Shown here: in pieces, positions 11,011 to 21,712 of the stretch
How positions within the stretch are numbered: the first letter of the stretch is position 1
Layout: the number at the start of each line of letters is the position of its first letter
From: Macrotrachela quadricornifera
Taxonomy: Eukaryota; Rotifera; Eurotatoria; Philodinida; Philodinidae
Length of the DNA stretch: 64,000 nt
NCBI GenBank assembly: GCA_022393335.1
Contig: JAJEKB010020935.1
Span: 77,021-141,020, forward strand
Reading direction: 5' to 3'
Position numbers and translations under genes: made by a program
Notes under the pieces: model-generated
Told to the model about the DNA's origin: nothing
Seen by the model: the letters and a program-made list of their open reading frames with translations, nothing else
Database searches by the model: none

Positions 11011-12510
11011 TCGGAAGGTTGTATGAAAGCGTTTATAAAATAAAACGTATCATAAGTTCTATGACGATCTATTATTCTATACCATTTTTTACCGTGCACC
11101 AATAACCAAAAAGCCAATAAAATGACTAAAACTTCAAAAGAACAGCGAGAGAGCACCAATTTTTCTAGAATATTCTATATCTAATACAGCTCACTTTATA
11201 AGACATAACTAATTTCAAACATCATATTGCATCTCTAGAGGTTTTTCTCCAAGGATGTTCTATATAGTGCTTAAAAACTTACGGATACATAGTTCTAAAA
11301 AAATTACTAAGTGTACTCTTTGATAACCTTGAAAAAGTTCATAAGATTACCACTAGATAGCCCTTTATATGAGGTTAAGCGTGGTTTATGGACTCCACTT
11401 TGGCTAATAGCAAGTTTGATTCACTCCATATGACCTATAAATATTCCCATTGGATAATATCTATTTTGACTTCAAAGTTAATTTAAAGCATGACATCTGT
11501 ACTTTCTACAAGAGTTTTAGAAGTAAATATGCTTATAACTCCTTGTCAGAAATAAAGCTAAAAACAATATTCAATTAGAACCTTCAATGGGGCTGTAAAA
11601 AACCTTCTCGAAAAGTGTTGAAAATTCCACTAGAAGTCCAAAATTTTTGGAAGGAGAAAATTCGCGTCATTTCTCTCAAGTTTGGAAGTTCTGGTCTTTA
11701 CAAGGAAAATATTCAACCGTGTCATTGATTTCATTAGTTCGAAGTATATTTGTTCATCCAATTCAATTAACATTATCGATTTTTTTCCTCAAAATGTAGC
11801 TTTTTAAAAAAAAAGGCGGAATAGGATACCAATTAATATCTAAATCAAAATATTTCACTTCAAAAACTTCTTTTTTGAAATTTTTTCTGTGGAGTCCTTC
11901 CAGAACTTTTTCCAAACATTTTTTATTTCGTCACAGATATACGCATAACATACCTATAGATTCAGCTTTCATGAAAATAACAAATCTTCTGCTAGTCTTA
12001 CAGAAATACGTATAGAAAGAATGAAAATCATAAAATATGAGTACATTTTAGCATGTAATCCGAGACATTTCAATAATTTCATACGAAGTAGTTGTCCTAT
12101 AGTGTATTCATTACATTCATAAGTCTAGGTTTTGATGAACATTAATTTGGTATAAAATGCTTTATGATATCATTTACACTTTGAGTTATAGAGAAGAGTA
12201 TAATGATTATATGACAGTCTATCTAGTATTTTTTCTATAGCAATATTCACATTATATATAACGAATTTCGTAGTTAACTTAAATGTAATAGTTTTGCAAA
12301 ATTTAAAAATTAAAATTAAAATTTCATCATGAAAAATAGTAAAGGAGTTTATTTTACTTATTTCATGGCCATATAATGAAAAGCAAGCAGATAATGTTCC
12401 AATGCAAAAAAAAAGATAATCATTAGTTGGACGAGTTTGCTTGAAATTATATAGACAATCCTATATAACTACATCTTCGAAGTGAAAATCTTTTTCTCCA
12501 TGTATCTATG
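11011..12510. other. Non-coding stretch, nothing recognised
   Basis: Unique-looking AT-rich DNA without long open frames, RNA signatures or clear repeats. Confidence 0.5.
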
Positions 12511-12650
12511 CTGTTATACGTTGCATGAAATTTATTGGTTAATAAAGACATAAGATAAGAATTTTATTTCGATATGGCACAGATCACATTGAAATAAAAG
12601 GCTTATGTCATATCTTTATTGAGCAATAAATGTCATGTAAAGTATAATAG
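12511..12650. mobile_element. Foldback (hairpin) element
   Basis: A 140-bp imperfect palindrome. The left arm starts CTGTTATACGTTGCATGA. The reverse complement of the right arm reads CTATTATACTTTACATGA and continues to match through ATTTATTG and AATAAAGA. Arms are about 63 bp with a loop of roughly 14 bp around 12580. The size and structure fit a small MITE or foldback element. No target duplication is evident. Confidence 0.7.
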
Positions 12651-13699
12651 GGTAGAAATAAAAACGAGAAAAGACTTTTACCTTGAGGTATAGGTAACTT
12701 AGAAAATGAAAATAAAACCTTTATTTGTCTAAGTTATTTAAATTAGTTGATTGTGTTGAGGACTGGCTAACATAGATAGAATTGGTTGACAATAAAATCT
12801 ATCATCAGTTTCATTATTAGGTTTTCAACTAGTTTGAGTGAATATTACAGATGCTCGAATTTCAGACGCTTCTTTTATGTATGACATGTTTGGATGCGTA
12901 CCACGTTCATTAGGACTTATTGCAATTGGAATAAATAGTCTCGAAAAGAAACTCTTACACGATTCTTCATAGCGCATTACAAAGGAGCATTAAAATAACC
13001 TCAACACATTCTTGTTAATGCAGAAATTTTTTTTTTAATTAGCTGTTATTTTCTATTAGATTTTTCTTATGAATTGTTCAATTCAAGACTGACGTACTGG
13101 TAAGACAACAGAAGCAAAATATTGTTCATACTAAAAGTGATTAGACATTAATCTGTACATAAATGCTGGAAAAAAAAGAAAGTTTTAAAAATTATTAACA
13201 ACAATCCATCTTTAGGTAAGTCTTGTAAGCTGTCTTTCGCTTCGTTTTTCCGAGGGAGTTTTCTAATGTACAGAAAGCTTTAGTTTTATCAGACGATCAG
13301 TATGAAACAAAATCAGACAACAGACATCATTCAATTCGTTAATATTAACAGTTAACGCGTAAGTTAACCATCAACCTTACTTCTTCCACAGCTATGTAAA
13401 TCACCGGTGGTTCATGAGAACAAAAAATTGAATCTCTCCACCCTATTTTAACGAAACGAGTCGATTTCTTCCCGATGGTAGAGAAATGTTTAAAGTTTTT
13501 ATTCATAAGAAAAAACATCAGTGAATGCTTATAAATCGAATATAAAGCTGTTATTAAGATTATAGGTTTTAAATAAACATTGAAAAGTGAAAAAGAATTG
13601 GAGTTTTCGCCAACAATCAGTCAGTATCATCAGAAACGATGGTAGCAGTAAAATATGACAAAAAAGAAAAAGTAAGGAAAGAGAATAAATAGTATCACA
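12651..13699. other. Non-coding stretch, nothing recognised
   Basis: No supported gene or RNA. It ends with GTATCACA (13692-13699), the probable left target duplication of the MITE that follows. Confidence 0.5.
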
Positions 13700-13987
13700 C
13701 AGGGCGTACCGAGCCACCTATGACAGGAGGGGGCACATACATTTGAAGAGAAAATTTTGCTGTCTAAATAGGAGTGCAACTCATTTGTTACTGTTTTCAA
13801 AAACCATTTTAAAACTTTTTCAAAATTTAAAAAAAAATGACTAAAATTCTACTTTTTTCTGCTCTGAAGACTAAAAAAACGAAAAGTTTTAAAAGATGGG
13901 GTGATGCAAATCCACTTTTTCTTATTAATTTTCGGAAGCAGGGAGGAGGGGCGTTATGCTCCACGCACCCCCTTCGGTACACTCCTG
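13700..13987. mobile_element. hAT-type MITE (288 bp)
   Basis: The short inverted ends are left CAGGGCGTACCGAG and reverse complement of the right CAGGAGTGTACCGAAG. Inside each end is a G-run (AGGAGGGGGC) facing a C-run (CGCACCCCCTTC). The flanks GTATCACA (13692-13699) and GTAGCACA (13988-13995) match at 7 of 8 positions, as expected for an 8-bp hAT target duplication. The interior has no transposase; the 66-codon frame at 13837 is not supported as a gene. Confidence 0.7.
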
Positions 13988-13995
13988 GTAGCACA

Positions 13996-14744
13996 TGTCA
14001 CAACTTTTTCATCAAATTAGGTCGCAGTTGTGCATAATTGCGATGAAAAGAGGGAGTCCACCACAGGATCGAGGAGCTTCATATTCCCAAAAAAAACCTT
14101 TTTTCGGATAAAAACTTTGTTTTAAGCTGATTTTGTAGCGTTTTTATTGGCCCATTTGATACATGATCTGAATTTCTGGGGTCAATTAACCTTGAGAGAT
14201 AATTTCTCAAGATATTGACTTTTGCTTGATTTTACATAATAACAATTTTAACCTAAGCAATGATTAGCTATTGGTGTGGCTCTCATAACTTTTTTTAATA
14301 TGATCAATCGAGCTAATATTTTGGGTATAGCAGTTTCATCTTGTAGGCTATCAATCCCACTAATAAAATAAGGGAATCAACATTTTTGGGAGTATGGGAT
14401 CCTAAAATATTGCTCGACTGAGTCATGGATCCTCTCTTAAGTAATTATTACACCATTAGTAGATTAATCCGTTATTAATTAAATACTTGTATGGTTAATT
14501 AATTATTAATCCGATATTTTTTTTATTTAGTAAAAAGACGATTAACTAATTAATAATCCGTCAGTTAAATCAATTATTAATTGGTTACTGGCTCATGACT
14601 CATCGCTTGTTATCAGTGAAAGTCGATGAGCTATCTCTAGTAATGAATGATTAACAATGATAACATATCATCATTGATGACCGTAATCTACCTAGTACAA
14701 GTGCGATTTTTTTCTCACAGTTACGCCGCAATCGAACATATGGG
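13996..14744. other. Non-coding stretch with TTAATTAA-rich core
   Basis: No gene seen. At 14455-14590 the sequence is a dense run of TTAATTAAT/ATTAATAATCC phrases that is close to self-complementary. A similar TTAATTAA-rich tract recurs at 16015-16050. Confidence 0.5.
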
Positions 14745-14856
14745 AAAGAACAAAAATAGTAAAAGTAAAGTAACTTCATGCGTTAATACCAGTATTTTAT
14801 GAAATATACTGGCATTAAAACATGAAGTCACTTTGCTTTTATTATTTTTGTTCTTT
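14745..14856. mobile_element. Foldback (hairpin) element, near-perfect palindrome
   Basis: A 112-bp palindrome. The left arm begins AAAGAACAAAAATAGTAAAA and the reverse complement of the right arm begins AAAGAACAAAAATAATAAAA. The arms continue to pair through CTTCATG and CCAGTAT, with a loop of under 12 bases near 14800. Arms are about 50 bp with only a few mismatches. Either a young MITE or an inverted duplication. Confidence 0.8.
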
Positions 14857-15334
14857 ACTATTTGTTCTCTCTTCTTTCGCTTTATTCTTTGTCACGTTTC
14901 AATGTTGATACAAATGTTTGCAGAAAACCTTGGAAACTGTCTTTCATAGATATCTTCTTCTATAGAAGTGCTCTTCAAATTGTTTCATAGTGTGGTAGAT
15001 AATTCATGACGAGTGCTACACAATAGTGCAATTTCACATTATTTTGAGTGACTTATAAGAAAAAATTCTAAACCCTTATATTTTTGACTCGGCACAGACG
15101 GATAGACAAACACTGAACAGTATATATAAAAAAGAAGATAGATAGATAAATTTCCTCAAACAAGAGGCTTCTTAAAATTTTGCGTAGAATTTGACAATTT
15201 ACAAGCAATACTATCAAATATCATAGTTGAATATATTATTCGTTCACCTTTACCATCGATAAGAGACAAATATGATTTTTTCATCGACATCATGCAATTT
15301 TTCACAATACTAAAATTAATATTTTCAAATTCTT
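14857..15334. other. Non-coding spacer
   Basis: AT-rich sequence with no supported feature between the hairpin and the Tc1 remnant. Confidence 0.45.
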
Positions 15335-16480
15335 CAACTAAAAATAGTTCGAGCTTATCAATGTTTTGGTTTTCTTTTTTTCCACGTTGTGTTTCACGAT
15401 CGAATAGATATTTTCGATAAGGTTTGCATTAAAACTATTAGGTGACCAATCTAACAACTGTGGCACATTGTCATCGATAAATTTTTGATAAATATTACTC
15501 GCATGCATGAGGTCATTGTCTTGCTGCATACACCAATTTGGACCAATTTAGTCTAAAAACGAAACAATATACAAGTTACACTATATTATTTTCTTTCATT
15601 GTTCACGTATAGCAGCGCGAAGAAGATAATATTCAAAGATAGAAACAGAATATGGACCATCGAAATTGCATTGAAATATCTAACATGTTAATACATTTTT
15701 CAGACATATTGCACTCCTAACATGATTCGTCTGACTATTTTTAGATAAGCATTTAAATTCTTGATTGGAATTTTTCATCTAATGATGAACTGTATTACGC
15801 AAAAGCTGGAATGATGGTTCATTTGCCAATACTGTAGTATTGAAATCATTATTTATACGCTTCTTGGCTCATTGTACGCGCTGTTGTTTTTGTCAAACAC
15901 GATCTGAAAGAGAGTATTGAAGTGTATAGGGGTAGAAACTTGCACCTACTACTCCCCGCCCTCCTAACAGACCGTGATTGACATCTTAATTAGTTAAAAT
16001 AATTAGTGTGTGCTTAATGGATTAATTAATGATTAATTAATTAATTAACTAGCACAGACTGTGGCCAAAAAATAGATTCTCAAAATAATCACAGGGCATG
16101 AAAAGCGAGATCTGTAGACGGGCTCGTATTATGACAGACGGTTTTTGTGGTACTATGAAAGGTAATGTATAACTCAAGTCTAGTTAAAATATCTATGGAG
16201 TATCTCCTTATTGAAGTTCTACGCTCTACAGTAAGGGACAATGCCGAAGTATATCCCAATATACATTTAAAAAAAACAAGCTTTTTAAGGAATTAGCAGT
16301 AAAAGGTATGTCATGTTTTACATTTATAATTATATTCGTGAAGGCGACGGCTAATTGTTGATGTAGACACTGATTTGTGGTGCATTTTCGATAGTTTTTC
16401 TTTTCTATCAAGAACACGTGATCCACTATTTCCACTTTGATATTTAAGTACACTTGTTTGTTTTAATTTGCCAATATTGT
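15335..16480 (-). pseudogene. Tc1-like transposase remnant, interrupted
   Basis: On the minus strand, from about 16450 down, the N-terminal part reads SGSRVLDRKEKLS and ISRRLHEYNYKCKT, a typical Tc1 DNA-binding segment. After a gap, the frame at about 15905-15790 gives AKKRINNDFNTTVLANEPSF, the first catalytic region. At 15529-15338 QQDNDLMHASNIYQKF and LIENIYSIVKHNVE cover the last two catalytic motifs. Several stops and frameshifts are present. About 370 bp (roughly 15893-16261) between KKL and the QRVQ segment do not belong to the transposase and look like a later insertion. Confidence 0.75.
15893..16261. other. Probable insertion inside the Tc1 remnant
   Basis: This segment separates two parts of the Tc1 transposase that are normally adjacent. 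It contains a TTAATTAA-rich tract (about 16015-16050) and ACAGACCGTG/ACAGACTGTG at about 15970 and 16053. I cannot define its ends or family. Confidence 0.4.
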
Positions 16481-16783
16481 AATAAAAAGTACTTAGTGGA
16501 AAGTTCGTTTCACGATGAATAAGAGATATAATTGAATTAGTATATATCGAAGAGGAAAAAAATTACATTTCTATATATACAGCGTGTAATATAGTTGTTG
16601 AAGATTGATCCTTCAGAGAATCATTTTTATTTATACTTAGAAGAGTGAAGAAATGGGATTTTAAAAAAAAACTTTTCAAATTCTTTTGTTTTTACAAACA
16701 TCCATCTCTCTCACATTGTATCTATGATTTATAGATCACCTGATTCTGTGAAGTTCGATTTATCACTACCATTCAACTAGACG
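16481..16783. other. 5' flank of the glycosyltransferase gene
   Basis: Non-coding AT-rich sequence upstream of the ATG at 16784. It includes TATATATA at about 16572-16580, a possible core promoter, but nothing fixes the transcription start. Confidence 0.35.
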
Positions 16784-18250
16784 ATGAGGGTGGCGATAAC
16801 AACTCAATGGCGTATCTTTGGATTGATTTCGATAATTGTTGCTACTGGATGGTTATTGTTCTACAATGGTTATAATCGCTGCCATAATAAAATACCTACA
16901 GCTTTTCGTCATATTAATAACAACCATAAAGATAACCCAAGTTTCAATGGTATTTCTTTACCTGCTTCTTTCGCTTCGCATTATTCAATCAATGATAGTG
17001 TTCCTTTGAGTAGTGAAGTATTGAATGCATTTTACAGTTCGTTCAAATGTGTGGGTGGAAATCCTAGTGATTTAGGCACTCAAGATTCTTGGCCCAACAG
17101 ACAATGTATACTCCATAATGTTTGTTTACGGAGAAATGGATCAAATCCATTGTATATTGCTGACTATTTCTATCCATCATCAATTAGATCGTTAGGTTCA
17201 ACGCTAATTCGTTCAAACCATACATTTCTATCTCTACGTCATGGTCTCTATGGTGATGATGCGAGCACGATTCAAGTAAGCTTAACTCCTATGAATCATT
17301 TGAATCGAACTGACTCGAACAGAAATCTTCACTATCTGGATGAGACTTACTTAATGTATCATATCTTAGCGGATACAGACATGAATTTTGGTCATGTAAT
17401 CTTTGACGATGCTTTTAGTTTGTATGCGAATTTGAAACAATTTCACACTACTCGATATAATTCACCCAATAAAAATCATGTGCTAGTATTTCGATCTTGT
17501 GCACAATTTCAAGGGCGTTTGAATGAACTATGTGTTAAATTTACCGAAGGAATCTTTTCAATTATTACATCCCATCCGGTTCGCTCAATCGATTCATTAT
17601 TTAATTCATCAGTGAATTCCAATCGCATTTGTTTTCGGGAATTAGTCGTTGGACAAGGCACTATCGGTGCCATAGGCTGGGGTCCGAGAAATTTCAATCG
17701 TGCTCAAATCTTCTCTGAGTTTCGCACGGATCTTCTTCTCGCTCATCGAATCGATCCAAACATCATTCCCAAACAGCATCATATTTTACTTGTCAATAAA
17801 AATGGCAGACGAAAATTTCTCAATTTGCATGAGATCTATCACAAAATGTTATCGACTCCTCGATATATCGGAATCAAGATTACTATTGTTGATGATTTTA
17901 ATAATTTAACCATTACTCAACAATTGGAATTATTTCAGACAGTGACAATTGCTATATCGCCTTGTGGTGGTATCTCTTTGTTATTTTTTTTCCTTCCTCG
18001 TCAATCGGTATTAATTGTCTCAGGCTTTCCTTTTGCAGCTCGTATGGAAGCTCAGTTATGGGACTTTCAAAGTCATGTAAATGTCATTCATTATCCAATT
18101 GAGTCTAATGATGACTTCGTACTTCCACCAAAGTATAAAAAAGACGATTGGGCAGCTCTTCGCAACTATGCAGATATTATTCTCAAAACTGAAAAACTAT
18201 TTCCTCTCATCGATCATGCAATTATAACAACCGCAATGAAAAGTAGTTAA
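16784..18250 (+). CDS. GT61-type glycosyltransferase (type II membrane protein)
   Basis: Single-exon gene of 488 residues. The N-terminus has a short cytoplasmic stretch and one hydrophobic segment (residues about 9-29, FGLISIIVATGWLLFYNG). Such a signal anchor is typical of Golgi/ER glycosyltransferases. The catalytic part resembles the DUF563/GT61 family (EOGT, POMGNT2 and plant xylosyltransferase relatives). NFGHVIFDDAFSLYANL corresponds to the family's conserved GH motif, HILLVNKNGRRKFLNL to the strand before the donor site, and SPCGGISLLFFFLPRQSVL to the family's HGAGLTNxLFLPP-like segment. In that last segment the usual G-A-G is C-G-G, so activity is not certain. Several Asn-X-Ser/Thr sites fit a lumenal domain. 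The acceptor is unknown. The start follows an in-frame stop closely. Confidence 0.8.
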   Translation: MRVAITTQWRIFGLISIIVATGWLLFYNGYNRCHNKIPTAFRHINNNHKDNPSFNGISLPASFASHYSINDSVPLSSEVLNAFYSSFKCVGGNPSDLGTQDSWPNRQCILHNVCLRRNGSNPLYIADYFYPSSIRSLGSTLIRSNHTFLSLRHGLYGDDASTIQVSLTPMNHLNRTDSNRNLHYLDETYLMYHILADTDMNFGHVIFDDAFSLYANLKQFHTTRYNSPNKNHVLVFRSCAQFQGRLNELCVKFTEGIFSIITSHPVRSIDSLFNSSVNSNRICFRELVVGQGTIGAIGWGPRNFNRAQIFSEFRTDLLLAHRIDPNIIPKQHHILLVNKNGRRKFLNLHEIYHKMLSTPRYIGIKITIVDDFNNLTITQQLELFQTVTIAISPCGGISLLFFFLPRQSVLIVSGFPFAARMEAQLWDFQSHVNVIHYPIESNDDFVLPPKYKKDDWAALRNYADIILKTEKLFPLIDHAIITTAMKSS

Positions 18251-18475
18251 TTAATTTTATCAAGTAGTAATATAACGACTTGTTGCTGTCATACTTGACT
18301 TGAACGATATTGATCAAACAATTGTTTTTTGTTTAGTTTATTATACCCTTACCTTACTGGCATAGGGTGAAGATTAAAAATACAAAAAAGAATAGTATAA
18401 AGTATTCATTCAGTTTGTTTCATGCTTGAATGTCATAGACTTTCAGGATCAGGCACCGTTGTCAAAAGACGACCT
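18251..18475. other. Spacer
   Basis: 3' flank of the glycosyltransferase gene; no feature supported. Confidence 0.4.
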
Positions 18476-19165
18476 CTAGACCTTACGAGTCTGCCTTAAG
18501 TTGTATTCGTCAGGAGGCACAAGGTAAGGAGATTCAGCTTTCGCGACAAACATCCATTTGTTGGAATTCCATGCTTCTTGCACCATTCTTTTCGAGCAGG
18601 ATTTGACGTATCCGGTGATATTTTGAGGTTTCAGAACTCTCTCGTGGCACTTATGGCTCGGGCAAGCGTAAGTATTGTCATGATTCTTGAGACCTTGATT
18701 GACCAATAAATCAGTCACTTTCGAAGGAGGAGGTGCGTTTGCTGCAGATCATCGTACTTACGCTCGTCTTTTGTACCGTTTCACGACTTGTAAGATGTTT
18801 GGAGAAGGTGATTTGCAATGAACATCTTTACTGATTGTATTTCGCTAATGGTTTCTGTCAAGTGTTTCCTTCGCCAATTTCGAATTGCAAATTTTTCGAG
18901 ACCTTCTATGATTTTATCTCGCTAACTCTTTCGAGTGCCCATATTTTGTGGTTTGGCAGGATGAGAAAAATAGGAAAACATGATGTTCTTGACAATTGCA
19001 AGTTAATATATTCAAAACAACGCAGACGTTTACAAATGACGATGTTCTTAAGATGCAGTCGTTCATTCAGCATCCGATCACCAAGATTAACGCCAATTAT
19101 GGTCCGAAGGCATTTGAAATAGAAAGTGTTAAGACGTTGTCCTTGAGGAAAAAAACACCCCAATC
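18476..19165 (-). pseudogene. Non-LTR retrotransposon (LINE) remnant, RT C-terminal part
   Basis: On the minus strand, 19163-18906 encodes RLNTFYFKCLRTIIGVN followed by DRMLNE and KRLRCFEYI. This is the pattern seen just C-terminal to the reverse transcriptase domain of many non-LTR elements (LNxFHxRCLRxILGI...DRxxN). Further down, 18718-18476 contains CPSHKCHERV and YVKSC, which could be an eroded zinc-finger-like tail. The two segments are in different frames and the region between is broken. The rest of the element is absent, as expected for 5'-truncated and decayed copies. Confidence 0.6.
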
Positions 19166-21712
19166 GTATTTATCGCATAGCTATCTCCTCCTTAAAACAA
19201 GAAAACAGATAAAAAAAAGGCACTGTCGAGTCGATCAATATAACTATATACAAAACAAAACAAACTAATTCTACTTAATAAAGTCTATCCTTATCGCTTC
19301 TCTTGATAAATATACCTGAATGTAGAATATTTAGTCAAAAATTTTGAAAAAAATCCGTACTTATCTCACAATTGTTTGACATCAAAGGCTTTCAAAAGAC
19401 AAAACAAATGTATTTGAGTATATATTGAACTTATGATATTTGCTTTTCGGTTATAGACTATCCTGAAAGAAGAACATTTTTCGAGATTTTTTTTATTCTG
19501 CCATTGGTGGTAGTGAAATCTTTAGATGAAAACTTTTACAATATTTTAACCGGTTTGCTTTCTGTTCTCTTTCATTGCAAATGTATTGATGTAATTGAAT
19601 CAATAGATAGTATGTGGTCTGACGACGAATAATGTGGCGAGAAATGCCAATAGTCTACAGGATATACTACTAGGGACAATATTTGATTCACACCGTTATA
19701 TCAAAAAGAAAAATTACTATAGAAATATTATAAATTAGATGTTCTACTAAATTGTATATTTTATTTTTGGTCTAAAATTAATTTGATGAGGGTGGGGTGA
19801 GAGCATTCCCTTTTCTGAAAGAAAGGGTTACACAACGATTAAATACCACGGCTAAAACACCTTAAAGTTTGTTTGTCTGTTTCAGCCAATCAGAATTCAG
19901 CATGCTCTAAATTAATAAAAACTTAGGAATGTTGTGAAAATGATGTTTGACCAAAGGATAGTTGTGGTCGGAAGATCTGAACTTGAAGTTAGTTTTATTA
20001 ATTAGTTAGTAACTAATAATTAAATATTAATAACATTCATTTTTTGAGAAAGTTTCACCAGAATACTTGGCCAAATCATTAGAATTTTATTATTTTGAAT
20101 AGGACGTTTCATTGTCCTTAGGAAATTACGAAATTATATATTTATTTTTCTAATTAATCTTTCTCTGGTATTTTTATTCATTCTATCAAAATAAAATTTC
20201 AACTTTCATTTGAGTTAATAGGAAATGGTTAGATTTTATGACTCGTAATAAATGTCGTTAGGATTCGGTTGTTGATAAAAGATAAATCTCTCAGACAACT
20301 GAACTGTTTTCACTGTTGTCCTTCTCTATTCTTAGCAAAAAGATACTGCTGTCTTAAAACCCTTTCGATCATATAAATATGTATACGCATAGGCAACGGA
20401 ACGTTTTTGATAAGACCCTTACTGGCAGGCTAAAAATAGAGAGGGTAATTTTTTAATGCTATGCCACCATATAATCACGAAACGCATTTTAAATGCAGAT
20501 AGATGTATTTTTATTGCAAATGCCGGCGTCCTGGCACATTTTTGTATTGAAGCGTGGCGGAAACACAGGTACACGCACTCACTATTGTTTTTCTTGAATG
20601 CATTTAGAGAACGTTTAGAGTTTGAAGACATAAACATAAATAAATGCATCCACGTGCGTTTAAATTTAAGTTTAATATACATTGACATGTATTCCCAACG
20701 CTTCATTCATTAGAATCATATTTAATAATTAAAAGAAGCTATGTGTCCTCCGGTGCGCGCTTCCAATTAACACACTCGATAAAAACTTGTTCCAGGAATA
20801 CGTCTGCCAATGTATTGCATTTGCGGAAACGCGTCTAGACTCTATTTAAGGCATTCTTCGAACGCGTTCAGACACGACTTGAAAATTTTTTAAAGTGGCG
20901 TTCAAACACAGTTCAATTTTGGATCGCGTCTGGACATGTTTATATTCAAAAAATATTGACATGAGTATAAAGGTAGTCTACTCGGTATAGATGAACAGTT
21001 AACGAAGAAAGTTGCGTCTAGACGAAAATACGAACGTGAGTCCCGCAGAATGCTTCTTCGATGAAACGCTACTAAAATTTGAGGAAACGCTTAGTATAAT
21101 GTTTTCGCATCACATCGATGTAGAAGTTTGAAACTGGGAGCAGAAATTTCTTTTTAAATTTAATTTCAAAGACATGAATAATCAAAGACATAAAATGTGT
21201 CTCGATTTTGAGTGAAGAACTCGTAAAAAATGCGAGTTGATATCGATAAGCTCATAAAAATATCTAAATACAGCATGAGAAGCATAGAGAATGTCTTTAT
21301 GACAGGCTTGCTACATTATATGGCTTATCAATATACAAGAGATCTCTCTACAATTGTAGAGAAGAAAAATATCGAATATTTTTTGTTGTGAACATTTTTC
21401 GATAAGATGTCTTCTTTAAGTATATACCTAAAACTTTTTTATCTTTAATAAAACTGATCAACTACTTAGGAGTAGTGAACAAGTAAATTTTTTTTACAAT
21501 TGCATGAGATAGTGCTATCTGTATATCTCCTCATTCTTACATCTAGACAACAGAATCCTTTGGGAGTTTTATAATAACTCATTGAAGTCTATCGTTCGAG
21601 CATATGCATGATCAAAAAAGCGATTTGATAGTTAGGGAGGTTCCCTCATCAATGAAACAAATATTTCTTGATTTTTATTGAAAATGATCGTATTCTAATT
21701 TGAAATTTCTAG
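19166..21712. other. Intergenic, 2.5 kb, no gene supported
   Basis: No coding region supported on either strand; frames of 85-95 codons around 20419-20713 overlap on opposite strands and show no protein character. From about 20800 to 21060 the phrase CGCGTCTAGAC and variants (CGCGTTCAGACACG, CGCGTCTGGAC, GCGTCTAGACG) recur five times in otherwise AT-rich DNA. Confidence 0.45.

Noticed and set aside
20419..20713. Overlapping open frames on both strands (95 and 85 codons)
   Set aside because: No domain or splice context, and they occupy opposite strands of the same DNA; most likely chance.
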